From Casuarina equisetifolia (lineage: Eukaryota; Streptophyta; Magnoliopsida; Fagales; Casuarinaceae), in assembly GCA_028551475.1 (NCBI GenBank), contig CM052355.1, positions 30,469,580 to 30,533,579 of the forward strand: a DNA stretch of 64,000 bases, read 5' to 3'. The position numbers were made by a program, and so were the translations under genes. Within the stretch, counting starts at the first letter, position 1, and each line of letters opens with the position of its first letter. Below the pieces are notes generated by a model. It saw only the letters and a list, made by a program, of their open reading frames with translations, was not told where the DNA came from and did not search any database. Shown in pieces: positions 48,050 to 60,100 of the stretch.

Positions 48050-48055
48050 TTGACT
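48050..48055 (+). promoter_or_regulatory. W-box-like site upstream of RING-3
   Basis: TTGACT about 175 bp before the start codon in the conserved tttcaaagctattgac word; an acgtca bZIP-type core lies 11 bp further on. Confidence 0.4.
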
Positions 48056-48289
48056 GTTGAGCTACGTCATCCACAGTTTCTTCTTTTGAATTTTTATTCT
48101 CCCCTTCTTTCACAAGTTTCAAATCGGTGTGGAAGGAAAACAATATATTTATACATAAAGAGTATAATAGAGCAGTATATTGATAACGTAGACTAATATG
48201 AAATTTTAACATACTTTTCACGTTAAATATAAGAAAATACTTTTCATAAGGCTCTAATTTATGAGTAAATGAGTAACCCAATTGAAATA

Positions 48290-49430
48290 TATCCTTTAAT
48301 GCCACATAAAGCTTCTTTCCTTCTTTAAAATCAACTTATAATAGATGATAACAACTTTACATATAGAAACAAAATATGAAAATATATTAGCAAGTAGGAC
48401 TATATCGGATTTCAACAAAATGAAGGAAAAATCATATGAGCAAAACAACAACAATAATTTATGTACCTTTGATTGGTCTTTTTTATATAATAATTTATGT
48501 ACTTTTGATTGTTCTTTTTATATGATATTTTTTACAAAGTTCATTTCTTACTTTTTAACAAATTAAAATTTTAGTAGTTTGTTACTAGTTATTAAAGACT
48601 TCAGTCTTGAGTTTGACACTTTGTAGCCCCAAACTCCTTACTTAAGAAAAGAAAGAAAAAACTTCATATCTTACTTAAACCTAGTTCATATCTTACTTAA
48701 ATCACTTGTAAAGTAAAAGGCAATTTCTTTACATATAGGTTATTACAAGACAAATTGTAAATATTTCGGAACATTCTAACACTCATTTTTATAATAATGA
48801 GACAAAGTTTTGGGTTCTGTAAATAATATCATAAAAGAGAACATCCATCAAAACTATTGGTCCAAGAGAATTTTATTCATCAAAATAATATATTGACAAT
48901 GTGAAATAATTGCATATGTTAAAAAGCTTATTTTCTCCCTAAAAAACTGACATATAAAATGTGGAAAGACTCCTAAATATAAGGAACACAATATGACAAC
49001 ATATTAGTAATATATGAAAACATCAAATTTTGAAGTAATGAAGAAAAATCAAACAAGCAAAATAACAATGATAACTTATGTACTTTTGCTTAATCCTTTT
49101 TATATGACATTTGCTACAAGGTTTATTTCTTACTTCAACTTGCTTGTAAAGTGGGAAGACAATTTCATTTTCTTTTCTTTTTATTTTTTGGATTGATAAA
49201 AGGGGAGGGGGTTGTACATCCAACTTAAGGCCTCTTTAGTCTTAGACAATGCTACCTACCAATTGCATTAAGTGCTTGCATAAAAGATTAACAAAAAAAT
49301 GTAAATAACAAAGGAACATATTAATACCTCCCCCTTATTATCATGAGGTGAAGTTCTGGATTTTATGAATTATATACTAAGAAAGAACATACATCAAGAC
49401 TATGGGTCACACCATGATATTATTCATAAA
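48290..49430. repeat. Tandem AT-rich repeat array upstream of RING-3
   Basis: Counterpart of 44926-45860, with at least two long units beginning near 48340 and 48965. A SINE-like copy lies inside, at 48570-48665. Confidence 0.6.
48570..48665 (+). mobile_element. SINE-like copy (copy h)
   Basis: Has the tagttattaaagacttcagtcttgag region, the gagtttgacacttt box and an A-rich end, as in copy b. Confidence 0.4.
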
Positions 49431-49439
49431 AAACGATGG

Positions 49440-49975
49440 TGCTTTTCTAAATAACCATATCCTTTGTGTTCTAATTTTGGGCACCGTTGGGCATGTTTTC
49501 TGACCCAAAAAGAACACCTACAAGAGAAAAGTTCTAAAAGAAGAAAGCTAGTCTAAGTTCCCACATGCTCTCGTGCATCTCTGAAAGTATTTTTAGGGTT
49601 TAGCCCCGCATGGAGGTTCAGAAGCTGCCAATCTGCCGACCGACGGAAGAAACGTGACAAAGGATAAGTGCTATTAAACTATAGTTTTCTACTTGCCTCC
49701 CACAGCATGCCTTGTCCCCGCTAACGAGTATTTATCATATTCCTCACGACTCGTGCCCTGCGTCGCTGACCCCAGCCTACATCTCCTACCTACTACACCT
49801 ACAACTCGAGCTGGTTTCAGGCTTCACAGATGCTTATACATGATCGGTTAGCGGTAACCTGAGCCACACCATTGACCCACGTTTCATTGGAGCTTTCAAG
49901 CATGGCCCTGACACTTCTTAAGTCCATAGATTACCGTATCCATCTCCATTCTCGATCTTCCAAGTACCGTACCTG
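49440..49975. repeat. Block Q, copy 2 (decayed gene-like fragment)
   Basis: Partner of 45890-46500. A minus-strand frame overlapping its end (49918-50190, 90 aa) reads ...PRYGTWKIENGDGYG..., loosely like the P-x-[F/Y]-G-x-W core of NOI/RIN4 proteins, but too little remains to assign it. Confidence 0.6.
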
Positions 49976-50199
49976 GGTTCGTGTTGCATCCCATGATGAA
50001 CAAACTGAACCAGTTGGTGGCAAAGAAGAGGCTTTTTTCTACTTTTGTTAGCAGCCTCAAAGTATGGGAAAGCGACCATGATGGGATTATCTTCTAGTTT
50101 CCTAGTATAATCTCCATCGAGATGAGCTTTGGTGGACTTAAAAGGGCAAAAGATGCTAAGATAGGATAGCACCGAGCTATGATTGTACAAATGTTAGTG

Positions 50200-53100
50200 A
50201 TTTTCGTACAGTAACTCCTAAAAAATCGTGGTGGTCCTAACGTTGTTAGTATCTTGTCCTTTTATATGTGTATGTTTCTTTTCTTCTAATTACTAGCTTT
50301 AATTCAAGAATTTGAATCATTTATAATTCGATATCAAAGTTACATTTGAGTATAACATTCTGAATTCTATAATTTTTTCCTACTAAAAATGGGGGAATCT
50401 ATTAAATAGTGATATGGGAGCATCAACATCAAAACCCTAAAAAACCTCAAAACCTAAAAAACACAACCTCCCCACCTTAACCCTAAACAGATCTCACTTA
50501 ATCCCATTACTAGTTTAGCATCAAATAGAGTGATTGTTTCCTACTACTAATATCTTGATTTGATATTTTCTTGATGAATTATTCTAATAAAGGAATTTGA
50601 TTCTCATTTATTTTAATTCAACCAAATGCATTTAAAACGATGATATTTACTGAGTTCTATTCATGTTACTGTTTTTGGGTCAATTGTCCCTTTCTCCCAA
50701 GTAGCTCATATTATTGATGCCTCACTGTTTTTTTGTTTTTTTTTTTTTTTGTTTTTAATCCTAATCCAATAATTACATGCCTTCAAAGAGGGAATGCCTC
50801 ATGGTAATTCGTAATGAGTTTGAGATCACTCACAGCTTTCTTTTGCATCTTTTCCTTTGGCATCTTCAGGAAGTGTCCTCGGTCAATTAATTTCGAAAGA
50901 GGGACACGGTTTTTCACAATGAAGCTACATCACTAGGAACGACCATGATTTCAGCTCAAAATGCTTTTTCTTCTCTACTTATGGTGAATCCATTTCATTG
51001 TAGTCTAGTTATTTCATGTCTAACAATAAGGTGATTGAGACGAGCATTGATTTACTTAGCAAAAAACGACAAGCAAAGATGAGTTATTCCAACTTATGAA
51101 AATCTTTCTTTCATTATCCAGCTGCTTTCTAGTTTAGTTTTTGTTTGATTTTAAGTTTGATAAACATGTGGCAGCCTAAAGTCGAACAATTTCTTTGTCA
51201 ATTAAGAAAGAACAAGAGAGGTTGTTAAAGAAAGCTTGTTTTGTGCTTCTTGGCTATTTCTGTTTCAATATAGTAGTTCAGTATTTCAACTAGATAGAAC
51301 TATCATAAGTTGGGATTTGAGTTAATGGTTTATTTAAAAATAAATAATTGATTACTATAGATGCTTCTCCTTAGCATCCAAAAATGACTTATTTAAGACA
51401 ATCATAACCTTAATAGCTTATCTTAATTTAGAGTAACAATCAAATGAATGTAAACATAGTTTTCTTAGCAAGCATCTTAGAAGAAGGTCTAAATGATACG
51501 ACCTAAAAATTTTAGTGATGAGACTCCCATCAAAAGTATATAAAGTCAATTTTTTTTAACTAACCCATATGGATTTATTCTATGTTTATGCCATCAAGTA
51601 AATGGGACTACAATTATTTTCTAATCATATATGTAGATGATACTTTCTTTCTAAATTGGGAGTTAAGATAAACATATAATAAAAAATACTTTTTCTCTTA
51701 AAATTTTGAAATGAAGGATCTAGAATGCAATACACACACACACACACACCAATATATACATATAAAAAGAAAAATCATTCAAAATATAGTTTTCTTTTAA
51801 CTGGAAGAATTAGTATAGTTTGTTACAAAGCTTACGTTCATGGACAAAAACATTTGAGTATCTCACTTAAAAAGAAAGGACAACAAAAATTAAGGGCTCA
51901 GAAAAAACCATTGAAGCTTTAAATTTTGATATAATCCAAGGCCTCATTCAAAAGAGGGACTTTCTTTCTATTTTTTTTTTTCTTTTCGTGGTAGCTGCGC
52001 TGTGTGAAAATGAAAGCTTCTCTATGAGTACTGTGCACCTCGGCTCTTCAAAAACTAAAATAAGGTGTTATTATTGTGACACCAAGAGTACTCCAAATCC
52101 TGTGTAACGGTTGTTGGGAGATAAACAATGAATAATAATCAAACCACACCCAAGCCATTGAGAATTTATTAGAAGATCTAAACTCATTAGAAGATTCACT
52201 TACTTTCTTAAATCAATTTGTAAAGAGAAGAATAGATCCACATATATTGGTAATGGGTGATATGCTCTAGCTCAACACACCTTTTCATCTTAAATGTAAG
52301 AGATGTAATACATGAGCAAATAAATTTCTTGCTTGAAATTTAGACTCTACTATCATGTTAGAATACCTATTTCTTCTTATAAAGCTAATTTGTAAGATAA
52401 ATGAATACCTCCATATATTAGAAACACAGCGTACTAATGTATTGATGATGTTTTGGTAATTGTGTTGCCAAATGGATGAAAACCAGCTTCAGTAGCAGAT
52501 GTTTATTTGCTTATCTTCGAAAACCGAAGTAAAAGAAACCCAAGAACTCCTTTGAACTCAATTAGCTTTTATGCATCAGAAAGCCAATGATGAAAGGTCA
52601 GCCATAGACTCGGGATTTCGTTCCATACTACTCTCAATAATCTGTCAATTTTTCAGACCCACTTCCGTTTTGAATTTCAAATACCAAATGCATACAGATT
52701 TGGATAATAACTTGTGCTTCTCATCAATTGGCTTGTATACCAATGGAAGTACAAGCAGCCTGGCCTTCTATTGCTTAGGAAGTCTTAAATTCAACAGCTA
52801 TTCCCCCCACCCCTTTATTTCACTTAAAAAAAAAAAAAAATTGCTCTTCATGACTGTGGAGAAACCAATCCTTGCAGAGGGAATCAGTTTCCAGGGAATG
52901 ATCTTTTAGATCACCTACAATGGCCGCTGAGTTTTGTTCTCTTCTGTTTAACAGGTTTGAACATTTTCCAGGTTCCCAGGTGCGGCTATGTAAAGTACTA
53001 CTCGCCTAGTGAGTATACTTCAAACTTTAGCCTGGTTTCCCAGATACAACCACGTTAACAACTCCATTACTGGAAACAGAAGGGCAAGTATCTGACTTAG

Positions 53101-53230
53101 AATTTGAAGATTTTATTTCAAGTTAGAAAAAAAAAATGTTAGCCAGAGAAGATTTAAGAACTGAAAACAGCAAGAGAACAGTGATTCGTGAGAGTTTGGG
53201 GTGCTGAAAGAAGACAAAGTTCAGGACAGT
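50200..53230. other. Spacer without recognised gene
   Basis: No domain-bearing frame was seen. Contains a dinucleotide (AC) microsatellite at 51731-51750. Open frames near 51725 and 52571 are low-complexity or featureless. Confidence 0.5.
51731..51750. repeat. AC microsatellite
   Basis: About nine tandem AC dinucleotides. Confidence 0.9.
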
Positions 53231-53617
53231 TTTCCATGAAATTTTAGATGCAATGGATTCAGATGTTTTACCTTCCATCTTCAACTCGACTCACCAGTAG
53301 ATTTAGTAGTTAGAAAATTCAATTTTACCTAAAAGTCTATTCAAGAATAGACAAGTCTTTTTTTTTCTTTACAAAAAGAATTCTCAAGTAAGATATAGAT
53401 AAAGTGAAAGTTCTATCATATTATTTTCCATGAAATTTTAGATGAAATAAATTTAGATGCTTTACTCTATGTGTTCAACTAAACTTAAGCTGTAGATCTA
53501 ATTGTTAGAAAACTCAATTCTACTTAAAAGTTTACTGAAAAATAGAATAATTATTTTTTTTTTTACAAAAAGAATTTGAAGTAAAATATAGATAAAGTAA
53601 AACTTTGTTATGTTATT
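53231..53617. repeat. Tandem duplication, period 194 bp
   Basis: Units 53231-53424 and 53425-53617 both begin tttccatgaaattttagatg and include an attgttagaaaa(c/t)tcaatt word and a T-rich run followed by acaaaaagaatt. Non-coding. Confidence 0.85.
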
Positions 53618-53732
53618 TCAACACGTATAAAGGTATATAACATTTTTCTTAGGAATTTTTGTCTACAAGTATGAAGGTATTATATTTTAACTTAGAACCA
53701 ATATTGTACTAGGAATAAGTTTCATGACACTA

Positions 53733-54210
53733 GTTTCAACATCTAGATATACATTCAAATTTCTCCCTTCCTAGCTCAAGGAAATCTCATGGAAACACAT
53801 TAAAAAGAAAGATATTGAAATTAAACTTAGACACTAATATTATATTAGGAATGAATTTGCTAACACAAATCTCTTGGAGATCTCACTTGTCACCCACTTG
53901 AATTTTCCAAAGAATCTCTACCTAAATGGTAGGGTTCAACACTCCCATTCCAAAAGTAGAAGGTTTCTTGGGCATTGCAATCAAATGTAGTTTCAACATC
54001 TAGATATACATTCAAATTCCTTCCTTTCCTAGATCGGGAAAATCTCATGGAGGAAAAGAAAGATATTATATCTAAACTTAGACACTAGTATTGTATTAGG
54101 AATGGATTTGCTAACACAAATCTCATGGAAATCTCATTCGTCACCCTCCTGAAGTTACCAAAGTATCTATTCACAAATGGTACGGTTTCTTGGGCATTGC
54201 AATCATATTG
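53733..54210. repeat. Tandem duplication, period 257 bp
   Basis: Units 53733-53989 and 53990-54210 both start gtttcaacatctagatatac and both end with ggtttcttgggcattgcaatca. The second unit has lost about 35 bp. Non-coding. Confidence 0.85.
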
Positions 54211-55320
54211 GCACAATGCTGGTTCCATGGTATTAGATCCCAACTTAAGATTCTGAATCTCAAAGAGCTTAAAAAGCCAATAAATAATCTACCCTGAATT
54301 CCTTCTACTCAGTGACAATGGACGGCAAAGATTATTTCCAGCAAGATTACATTAAAAAAAACGATGAAATATCATTCTGAAATGGCACATGGGAAAGGAT
54401 CTGAGTTCCAGCTGCATATTGACACTGTACTTTGAACAGGAACAAAATGTTAGAAGAAACTGCCAAGGGATAAAGAAATTACTTGACTGTTATACTGTTC
54501 CACTACAGGTGTACCTTGGAGACCAAAAACAAAGCAAAAGACAACAGAACAAGAACCAAAACCTACTCCTGTTGGATGCCAAAGAAAGCTTATCTCTTTC
54601 TTGTTCAACCACAGTAGAACATGACCAGAAACAGTTTTACTGTCGTGTTTTTAAACCAGGGCGGCTCACCGAGGTCTGCAATAGACCTAGATTTGTGTTT
54701 TTTGCAGCGTTGTTAACACAGTAAACAGGAATAAAGAACTGGGTTTGAAAGAAAACAACAGCGCAGCACATGCGATTTAACAAAAACAAAGACATCATGG
54801 ACCATTATCTTGGAGAGTCATAAAACTTCAACAATTTAAGCACGTATTAAACAAAGTTGAGATGAACAGCCCACATAGTAAGCAATAGAGATCCAAAATG
54901 TGGGTATCAAAGTAGTCATAGAAAAGCACAAACTGTTGAATCCAAACAGATAATTTCCTCCCACGGTGGACCATTGAACGGACTGGAATCTGTTCCTTCT
55001 ATTCGATTATCCAACAGTAGAATCTTCAAAATCCTAAAAGACCCAAAAGGAGAGAAACAAGAACTTAAATTTGGGATCAACTTGAAGCTTGTTTCAACGG
55101 AAAAGAGTTTCTGGTAATGTTTGATAAAACAAAGCTTGTCTCTATGCAGAAGTACTGTTCACTATTCTTTGTTTAGGAGACAAAAAAGATGATGAATTTT
55201 CCAAGGGAACAAACAGAACTCGCATTTAATTCTAATAAGGAGAAACAAGCAAGAAAATTAGCGAAAACAGGAGTTTGTCAAAGTACCTGATTGCAAGAAA
55301 CTAGTCCGGCTCGTCTTCAA
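54211..55320. other. Spacer downstream of the TCP gene
   Basis: Probably includes the TCP 3' UTR near 55000-55320. No other feature was recognised. Confidence 0.45.
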
Positions 55321-56319
55321 TCAATGGTGTGAATTGGGAGAAGTAGAGGATGGTCTACTGGCACTCTGATCCTCACCACCCTGAATTGACGGAGGAATGC
55401 AAAACCCTGACAACCCGTCAGTGGCAAACCGGCTTCCAAACATCGTAGAGTGGTGAATTGGCTGCGTTTTGTGATGGTGCGATGAGGCAATAGTAAGATC
55501 ATCCCAAGCCCGAACCGACTGGGCAAAACTGGACTGAAGGGGTCCCCGCTGTGAAAATGGCGAGCCTTGGCCTAGCAATGCCTGTTGCGCCAATGCTGGA
55601 GGGTTGAAGACAAAACCACCTCTGTTTTCTGGGCCTGTGTTGCTTTGCCAAGCTAACATTCTCTGGTAATTGGCGTCGAATGCCACTGGAGCTGAGCCAG
55701 CGAAAAGGTTCTGGTCATTTGGAGCAGAATGATCCTGGAAAGAGTGAAGAGATAGGCCAAGATCTTGGGCGTGGTTGGAGGTTCTCGAAATTATATCAGG
55801 TGGGTAGGTCTGGAAATTGATGGAGGAAGTTGCGGAGGTTGTGGGAAATAAGCATTTCATGTTATCTGGGATGGGTTCAGAGTCCAAAGATGGTGGAATG
55901 AAGTTTGAATTCTCATCTGGGTTCTCAGTTAATTGCCTGTGGAGCTGAAAGTTGTAGCCAGAAGACTCTGATTGCTCTGCTATTGCCATGTCTGCTGAGC
56001 CTGCATTTGGGTCTGGTTGCTCCGTTGCCGTAGCACTAGAAGTACCAGTTGGATGCCATGGCGGTAGCTCAGCAAGCTTGTCAATGGCGGACTTAGCCTT
56101 CTTGATGAGCCAGTCCACAGCTTTGCTAGGCCGGTCGTAGCCCAACCGGTCCTGAACGTCATAGAATTGAATGGCAGTATGGGCTGAGAGCCGGACCCGC
56201 CGGTCCCGGGGACCTTTCGCGGTGTAGACCTTGCTATGCCGGTCCTTCCGACCTGTGGAACGCACAATGTGGCCTCCTTGGACTTGAACAATTTCTCCTC
56301 CGGCGCTCTTCATGCCCAT
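55321..56319 (-). CDS. TCP4: CIN-class TCP transcription factor, TCP4-like
   Basis: Encodes 332 aa from the ATG at 56319 (MGMKSAGG). The TCP domain (about 20-80) begins with the basic region [20 protein letters not shown] and continues through a helix-loop-helix with [16 protein letters not shown] and [22 protein letters not shown]. This is the class II CIN type that binds GGNCC-containing sites and promotes leaf cell maturation by limiting proliferation. The TCP2/24-type arginine-rich R domain was not seen, which favours the TCP3/4/10 group. The transcript carries a miR319 target site in the coding region. The long C-terminal half is Gln/Ser/Pro-rich. The gene is intronless in its coding part; a 5' UTR intron is likely. 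No defect was seen. Confidence 0.93.
   Translation of the reverse strand: MGMKSAGGEIVQVQGGHIVRSTGRKDRHSKVYTAKGPRDRRVRLSAHTAIQFYDVQDRLGYDRPSKAVDWLIKKAKSAIDKLAELPPWHPTGTSSATATEQPDPNAGSADMAIAEQSESSGYNFQLHRQLTENPDENSNFIPPSLDSEPIPDNMKCLFPTTSATSSINFQTYPPDIISRTSNHAQDLGLSLHSFQDHSAPNDQNLFAGSAPVAFDANYQRMLAWQSNTGPENRGGFVFNPPALAQQALLGQGSPFSQRGPLQSSFAQSVRAWDDLTIASSHHHKTQPIHHSTMFGSRFATDGLSGFCIPPSIQGGEDQSASRPSSTSPNSHH
55532..55552 (-). promoter_or_regulatory. miR319 target site in TCP coding sequence
   Basis: The 21-nt segment encodes QRGPLQSS. Its perfect complement is identical to miR319 from bases 2 to 13, and position 1 would be a G-U pair; differences lie in the 3' half of the miRNA. This is the known site type of TCP2/3/4/10/24, where miR319 guides cleavage. 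Confidence 0.9.
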
Positions 56320-56665
56320 TGCTCTTCTCTGCTTCCCGTGGTCTATGGTTTGGCCCAAAATTTGGCTCCTCAGTGCTTCTGTTTGGTATGAATTCACGGC
56401 TTCCCCATGTGGCTGCTCGTTCTGGAGAAGATGAACATGTTGGTAATGGATATATGAACCTAGGTCTTGTTCTTGTGGTTCTTGTTGCGTTGGGTCTGTT
56501 TCTTGGTCGATATGCCTCGGGCGGTGCTGATGATTTCTGTGGTAATCCAGATTCCTGGCCTTCTGAGTCTTCTCAATCGAGGACTTTATGATCTTTTGCA
56601 GTAAACCTCGCGGTTGCCTCTTTTGCTTTAGCAGCTCCTGCACCGCCTCTGCAACCTGGTGCTGC

Positions 56666-57148
56666 AAGCGATGATGATTATCCCAAAAAACAAGAATCCA
56701 GCCGCTGCAATCTCCGAAGTTCACACCCCAATAACACCAGTAAATCCAAAACCCCCACTGATAACACGAAAGAAGCCACAAATTCAGCTGAACTCAAAAA
56801 CAAACAAAAAGCAATAAAAAAAACCATGATCAACTCTTCTGTCTGCATCAACACAGAGAACAAAATGACATGGTATTCGGCTAGATTGGTGGGTTTCTCT
56901 ATGTGGACACAGAAAAATGTTAGAAAATAAGGAAAAATTAGAACTTTCAACTTCTGTCACTACCCAACAGGTAAAGAACATCTAGAGAAAACAGCAAACA
57001 GGAAACAAAAGAGAAAGGATTATTTTATATTAAGAATTCCGAACAATTGCGGTGAAATCTGTACTTGGGTTGAGAAGACCGAAGCCGCAGGAAGAGAGGA
57101 TAGAACCGCATGGGTGGAACAGTAGATGGTTGAAGAGAAACTGTACCT
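56666..57148 (-). other. Probable 5' UTR intron of the TCP gene
   Basis: Minus-strand donor-like aaggtaca near 57148 and acceptor-like gcttgcag near 56666 would join a leader exon upstream to sequence just before the TCP frame. Inferred only from splice-like words. Confidence 0.35.
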
Positions 57149-60100
57149 TCAGCCTCTCTGGGAGCTGTTGATGCTTCTGCAAAGGGTGGCAGGTTTTGGT
57201 CAGAACTGGGGTTAAAAACCTTTGGTTTTCTCAGGCTCCCAAAAGCACACAAAATGTAATCACACTGCTCTTTAACCCTTCTTTTTTAAGCCCATCTCTC
57301 TCTTTCTCTGTCACTTGTTTGGTAACTTTTTACAGACTCCTGATATTCAGAACTGTTTGGTGATGAGTTATGATTACAGTCATGGTTGATAAAGAGATCA
57401 CTCTCAATGGCCACCTCTTCCACCCACTGCTTTTGAAGGCCTTGATAATGATATCTAACAGCTTTCCGGGTTTTCTCCTATCTGTACTTTTATCGTTCCA
57501 CCAGTAGCATATTGGTTTCACTTAAAAAGAAAGGACAAACATCCTTCCTTCTAATACACTGTATTACACTTCATCTTCTGCTGCACTTTCACGTCCCCAG
57601 GAGCATATATACTTCCTGGAAATTGAGAAATCAGAGGGAAAATAAGATTAAAAAAAAAAATGAATCCTGAGCAGGAATGCATGACCCGGTTCAAGAAAGA
57701 AATGAACAATGATTTCAACCACTTTCTCTGTACAGAACAATTGGATTCGATGCAACAGCTCTTCAAGCAAAGGACAACTGCATTAAACAAAGAAGATTCA
57801 ACTTGGTTCTTTCTTAATGACTCGGTACAATCAATTGTATCCTAGGGGGTGGCCAAAGGAGTTGGAGGTTTAGGAATCTGATTCATAGTACAATTATTCA
57901 ACTTTCTTTTTTCTTTGATAAGACAAAGTGGGCTTAGGGATTCAAGGTGTTGAATCAAAATCTATGTTTTATTCTATTGATAGCCAATCACCCTGTTCTT
58001 GGCCTATTAATATTATGAAAAATATTAATGCATGAAGGATGAAAATATTTGGGTTTTAAAAGTTATTTTTGTTAAAAATATGCTTTTTTTCATATTGAAA
58101 ATAAAATATCATGTTAAATATATGATTATGTAAGTTTTATCACTTAAATCTAGTTTAAAAATGAGAAAAAAAATTTATCTTTTTTTTTAGTTAATTTTTG
58201 AATATGAATGAACTCAAATGAGTCATAAAATAAAATTTTTTTAGAAGAAAAAAAAAACTCAAGTAATAAACAACTCAATGACATTCTGGAGTCATATTAT
58301 ATAAGAAGTCAAGTCTTTTTTTCTCTCACTAAATCTCTCAAATCTTTTAACCCCAAATCCTAATAAAATAATAAACTTAGAAAACACTTTTATTTGCCAA
58401 GTTAAAACAATTCTAAGTCCCACCAATCAATTTGAAAGTTGAAAAAAAAATAATAATAGAAGATGGTGTTAGAATAAAAAACCAAAAGCAAGTAAGAAAA
58501 CTTAGAAGACCGAGATATTTCCTGCATTTTTGGGCAGAAAGGTTTCGAGACCCAAAGTGAATGAGAAGCAATGATGAAAGTATTGCTGCTTTTTGCCGAA
58601 GCAAAGTGCTGATTGCTCATCAAATCAAACCATGTCGTTGCTATATCAGTTCTATTCTAACCTGTATCTATCCGAGCTATTATCTTTTGGTGACTTGACT
58701 TTTACAGATCAAGCTACAGTGGAAGGACCACAACCATGACAGCAACTACATGCACAGGGAAGGCACGACAGTTCATGAATTAGCTCGTATAGAAAGAAAC
58801 ATTCGAGGACGAGTTCTACCAAAAAAAGGATACAGTTGACAACTCTTTTATAAAACGGTTTTTTTTTATTTAAATATTAAAAATTTAACACAAAAGTAAA
58901 TCTATTTTTCCTCTTTACTTCGTACAAGATTAGAATTATGTGTCAAAAAATAAGATTACTAAGGTAAAGTTGAAATAAATAAAAAAAAAATCCTACTTTG
59001 AGCTAAATAACATTGTATGTACGGAAAATGACATGAATATTCATCTACAAATAAGTATCATAGTATAAGTTAAATGACATCTTCGTTGGAATTTTATCTA
59101 TGTAGCCAGATATTTTCTGTTTGGGAGAAAAAGACTTTGAAGACAAACAGCTGGTTGGTGTGAAGTGAAAAGAGCCCTACGAAAGGGGAGGCTTGTAGGG
59201 GTTGTCGAGGCCGGTGGACAATGTAAGTACTTCCAAGTCTTTTATTTTACAACCTAATCTCTTAGCCCTTTCACTTGTCATTTTCATAGTATTCATGTTG
59301 AGGCGAAGTTACAGATTAGGTTCAGAAGATCCTACGGTCAAATCAGCTTCAACCTACCCCAACAACCCTCCCCGTGCACCAGAGGAAAGAGTGGAGAAAA
59401 AATCTAAGCTGAAAACACCGTTACGACCAGCATTTGGGTTTGGCGAACAAAGGGCTTTCTTACACCATTCACGCATGCATTTATGTTGCATAAATGAGGA
59501 ATCATAATTTATATTTATTGTATATGAGCTAAAAAGACATTTTAAAGTAGAACAACTGATATTCTAATCTTATTGACAAAAGTTTTTAAAAAATTTGTAC
59601 AAAAAAAAAAAAAGATTTTTTGTTTAAAAAATATAAATTTTTTTTTGGTAGAAATGTAAGTGTGCATTAATAAGAAGTAGTGTACAAAAGCATAGGAACA
59701 TACCCAGAATTACAAGAATTACAAGAATTACAAAAATATATAGGTTGGAAGCCTCCAAATCTCACTTAAAATGACATTTTCCTGTGAGAATTCAATATTT
59801 TTAAATAAAGAAGCTCTCTTTCGTATAATTTTCCTAACTTTAGCTAGCATGATTGGAATGTCTACTAGTTTGCTTTGAAATCTCCCTGTGAGAATTTAAT
59901 ATTTTTTAAGAAGCTCTCTCTCGTGCAATTTTTTTTAAAAAAATATATATAATTTTTTTTTTTTAATAAAATTTGAAAACTTTCATAAAATGCGCAAAAA
60001 GAATTGTAATTGCTGCCTGTGAATGAGCAGTAATGCCACTTTCCCAATTTTTCCAAGGCCTAAAGATATAATTGAATTGTCCACAACTTCTCTTGACAGG

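Noticed and set aside
54389..54724. 111-codon open frame
   Set aside because: Featureless composition, no signal or domain, next to no other exon-like sequence.
59202..59507. 101-codon hydrophobic open frame
   Set aside because: Needs a TTG start, has a splice-donor-like gtaagt seven codons in, and no domain; no support for a gene.
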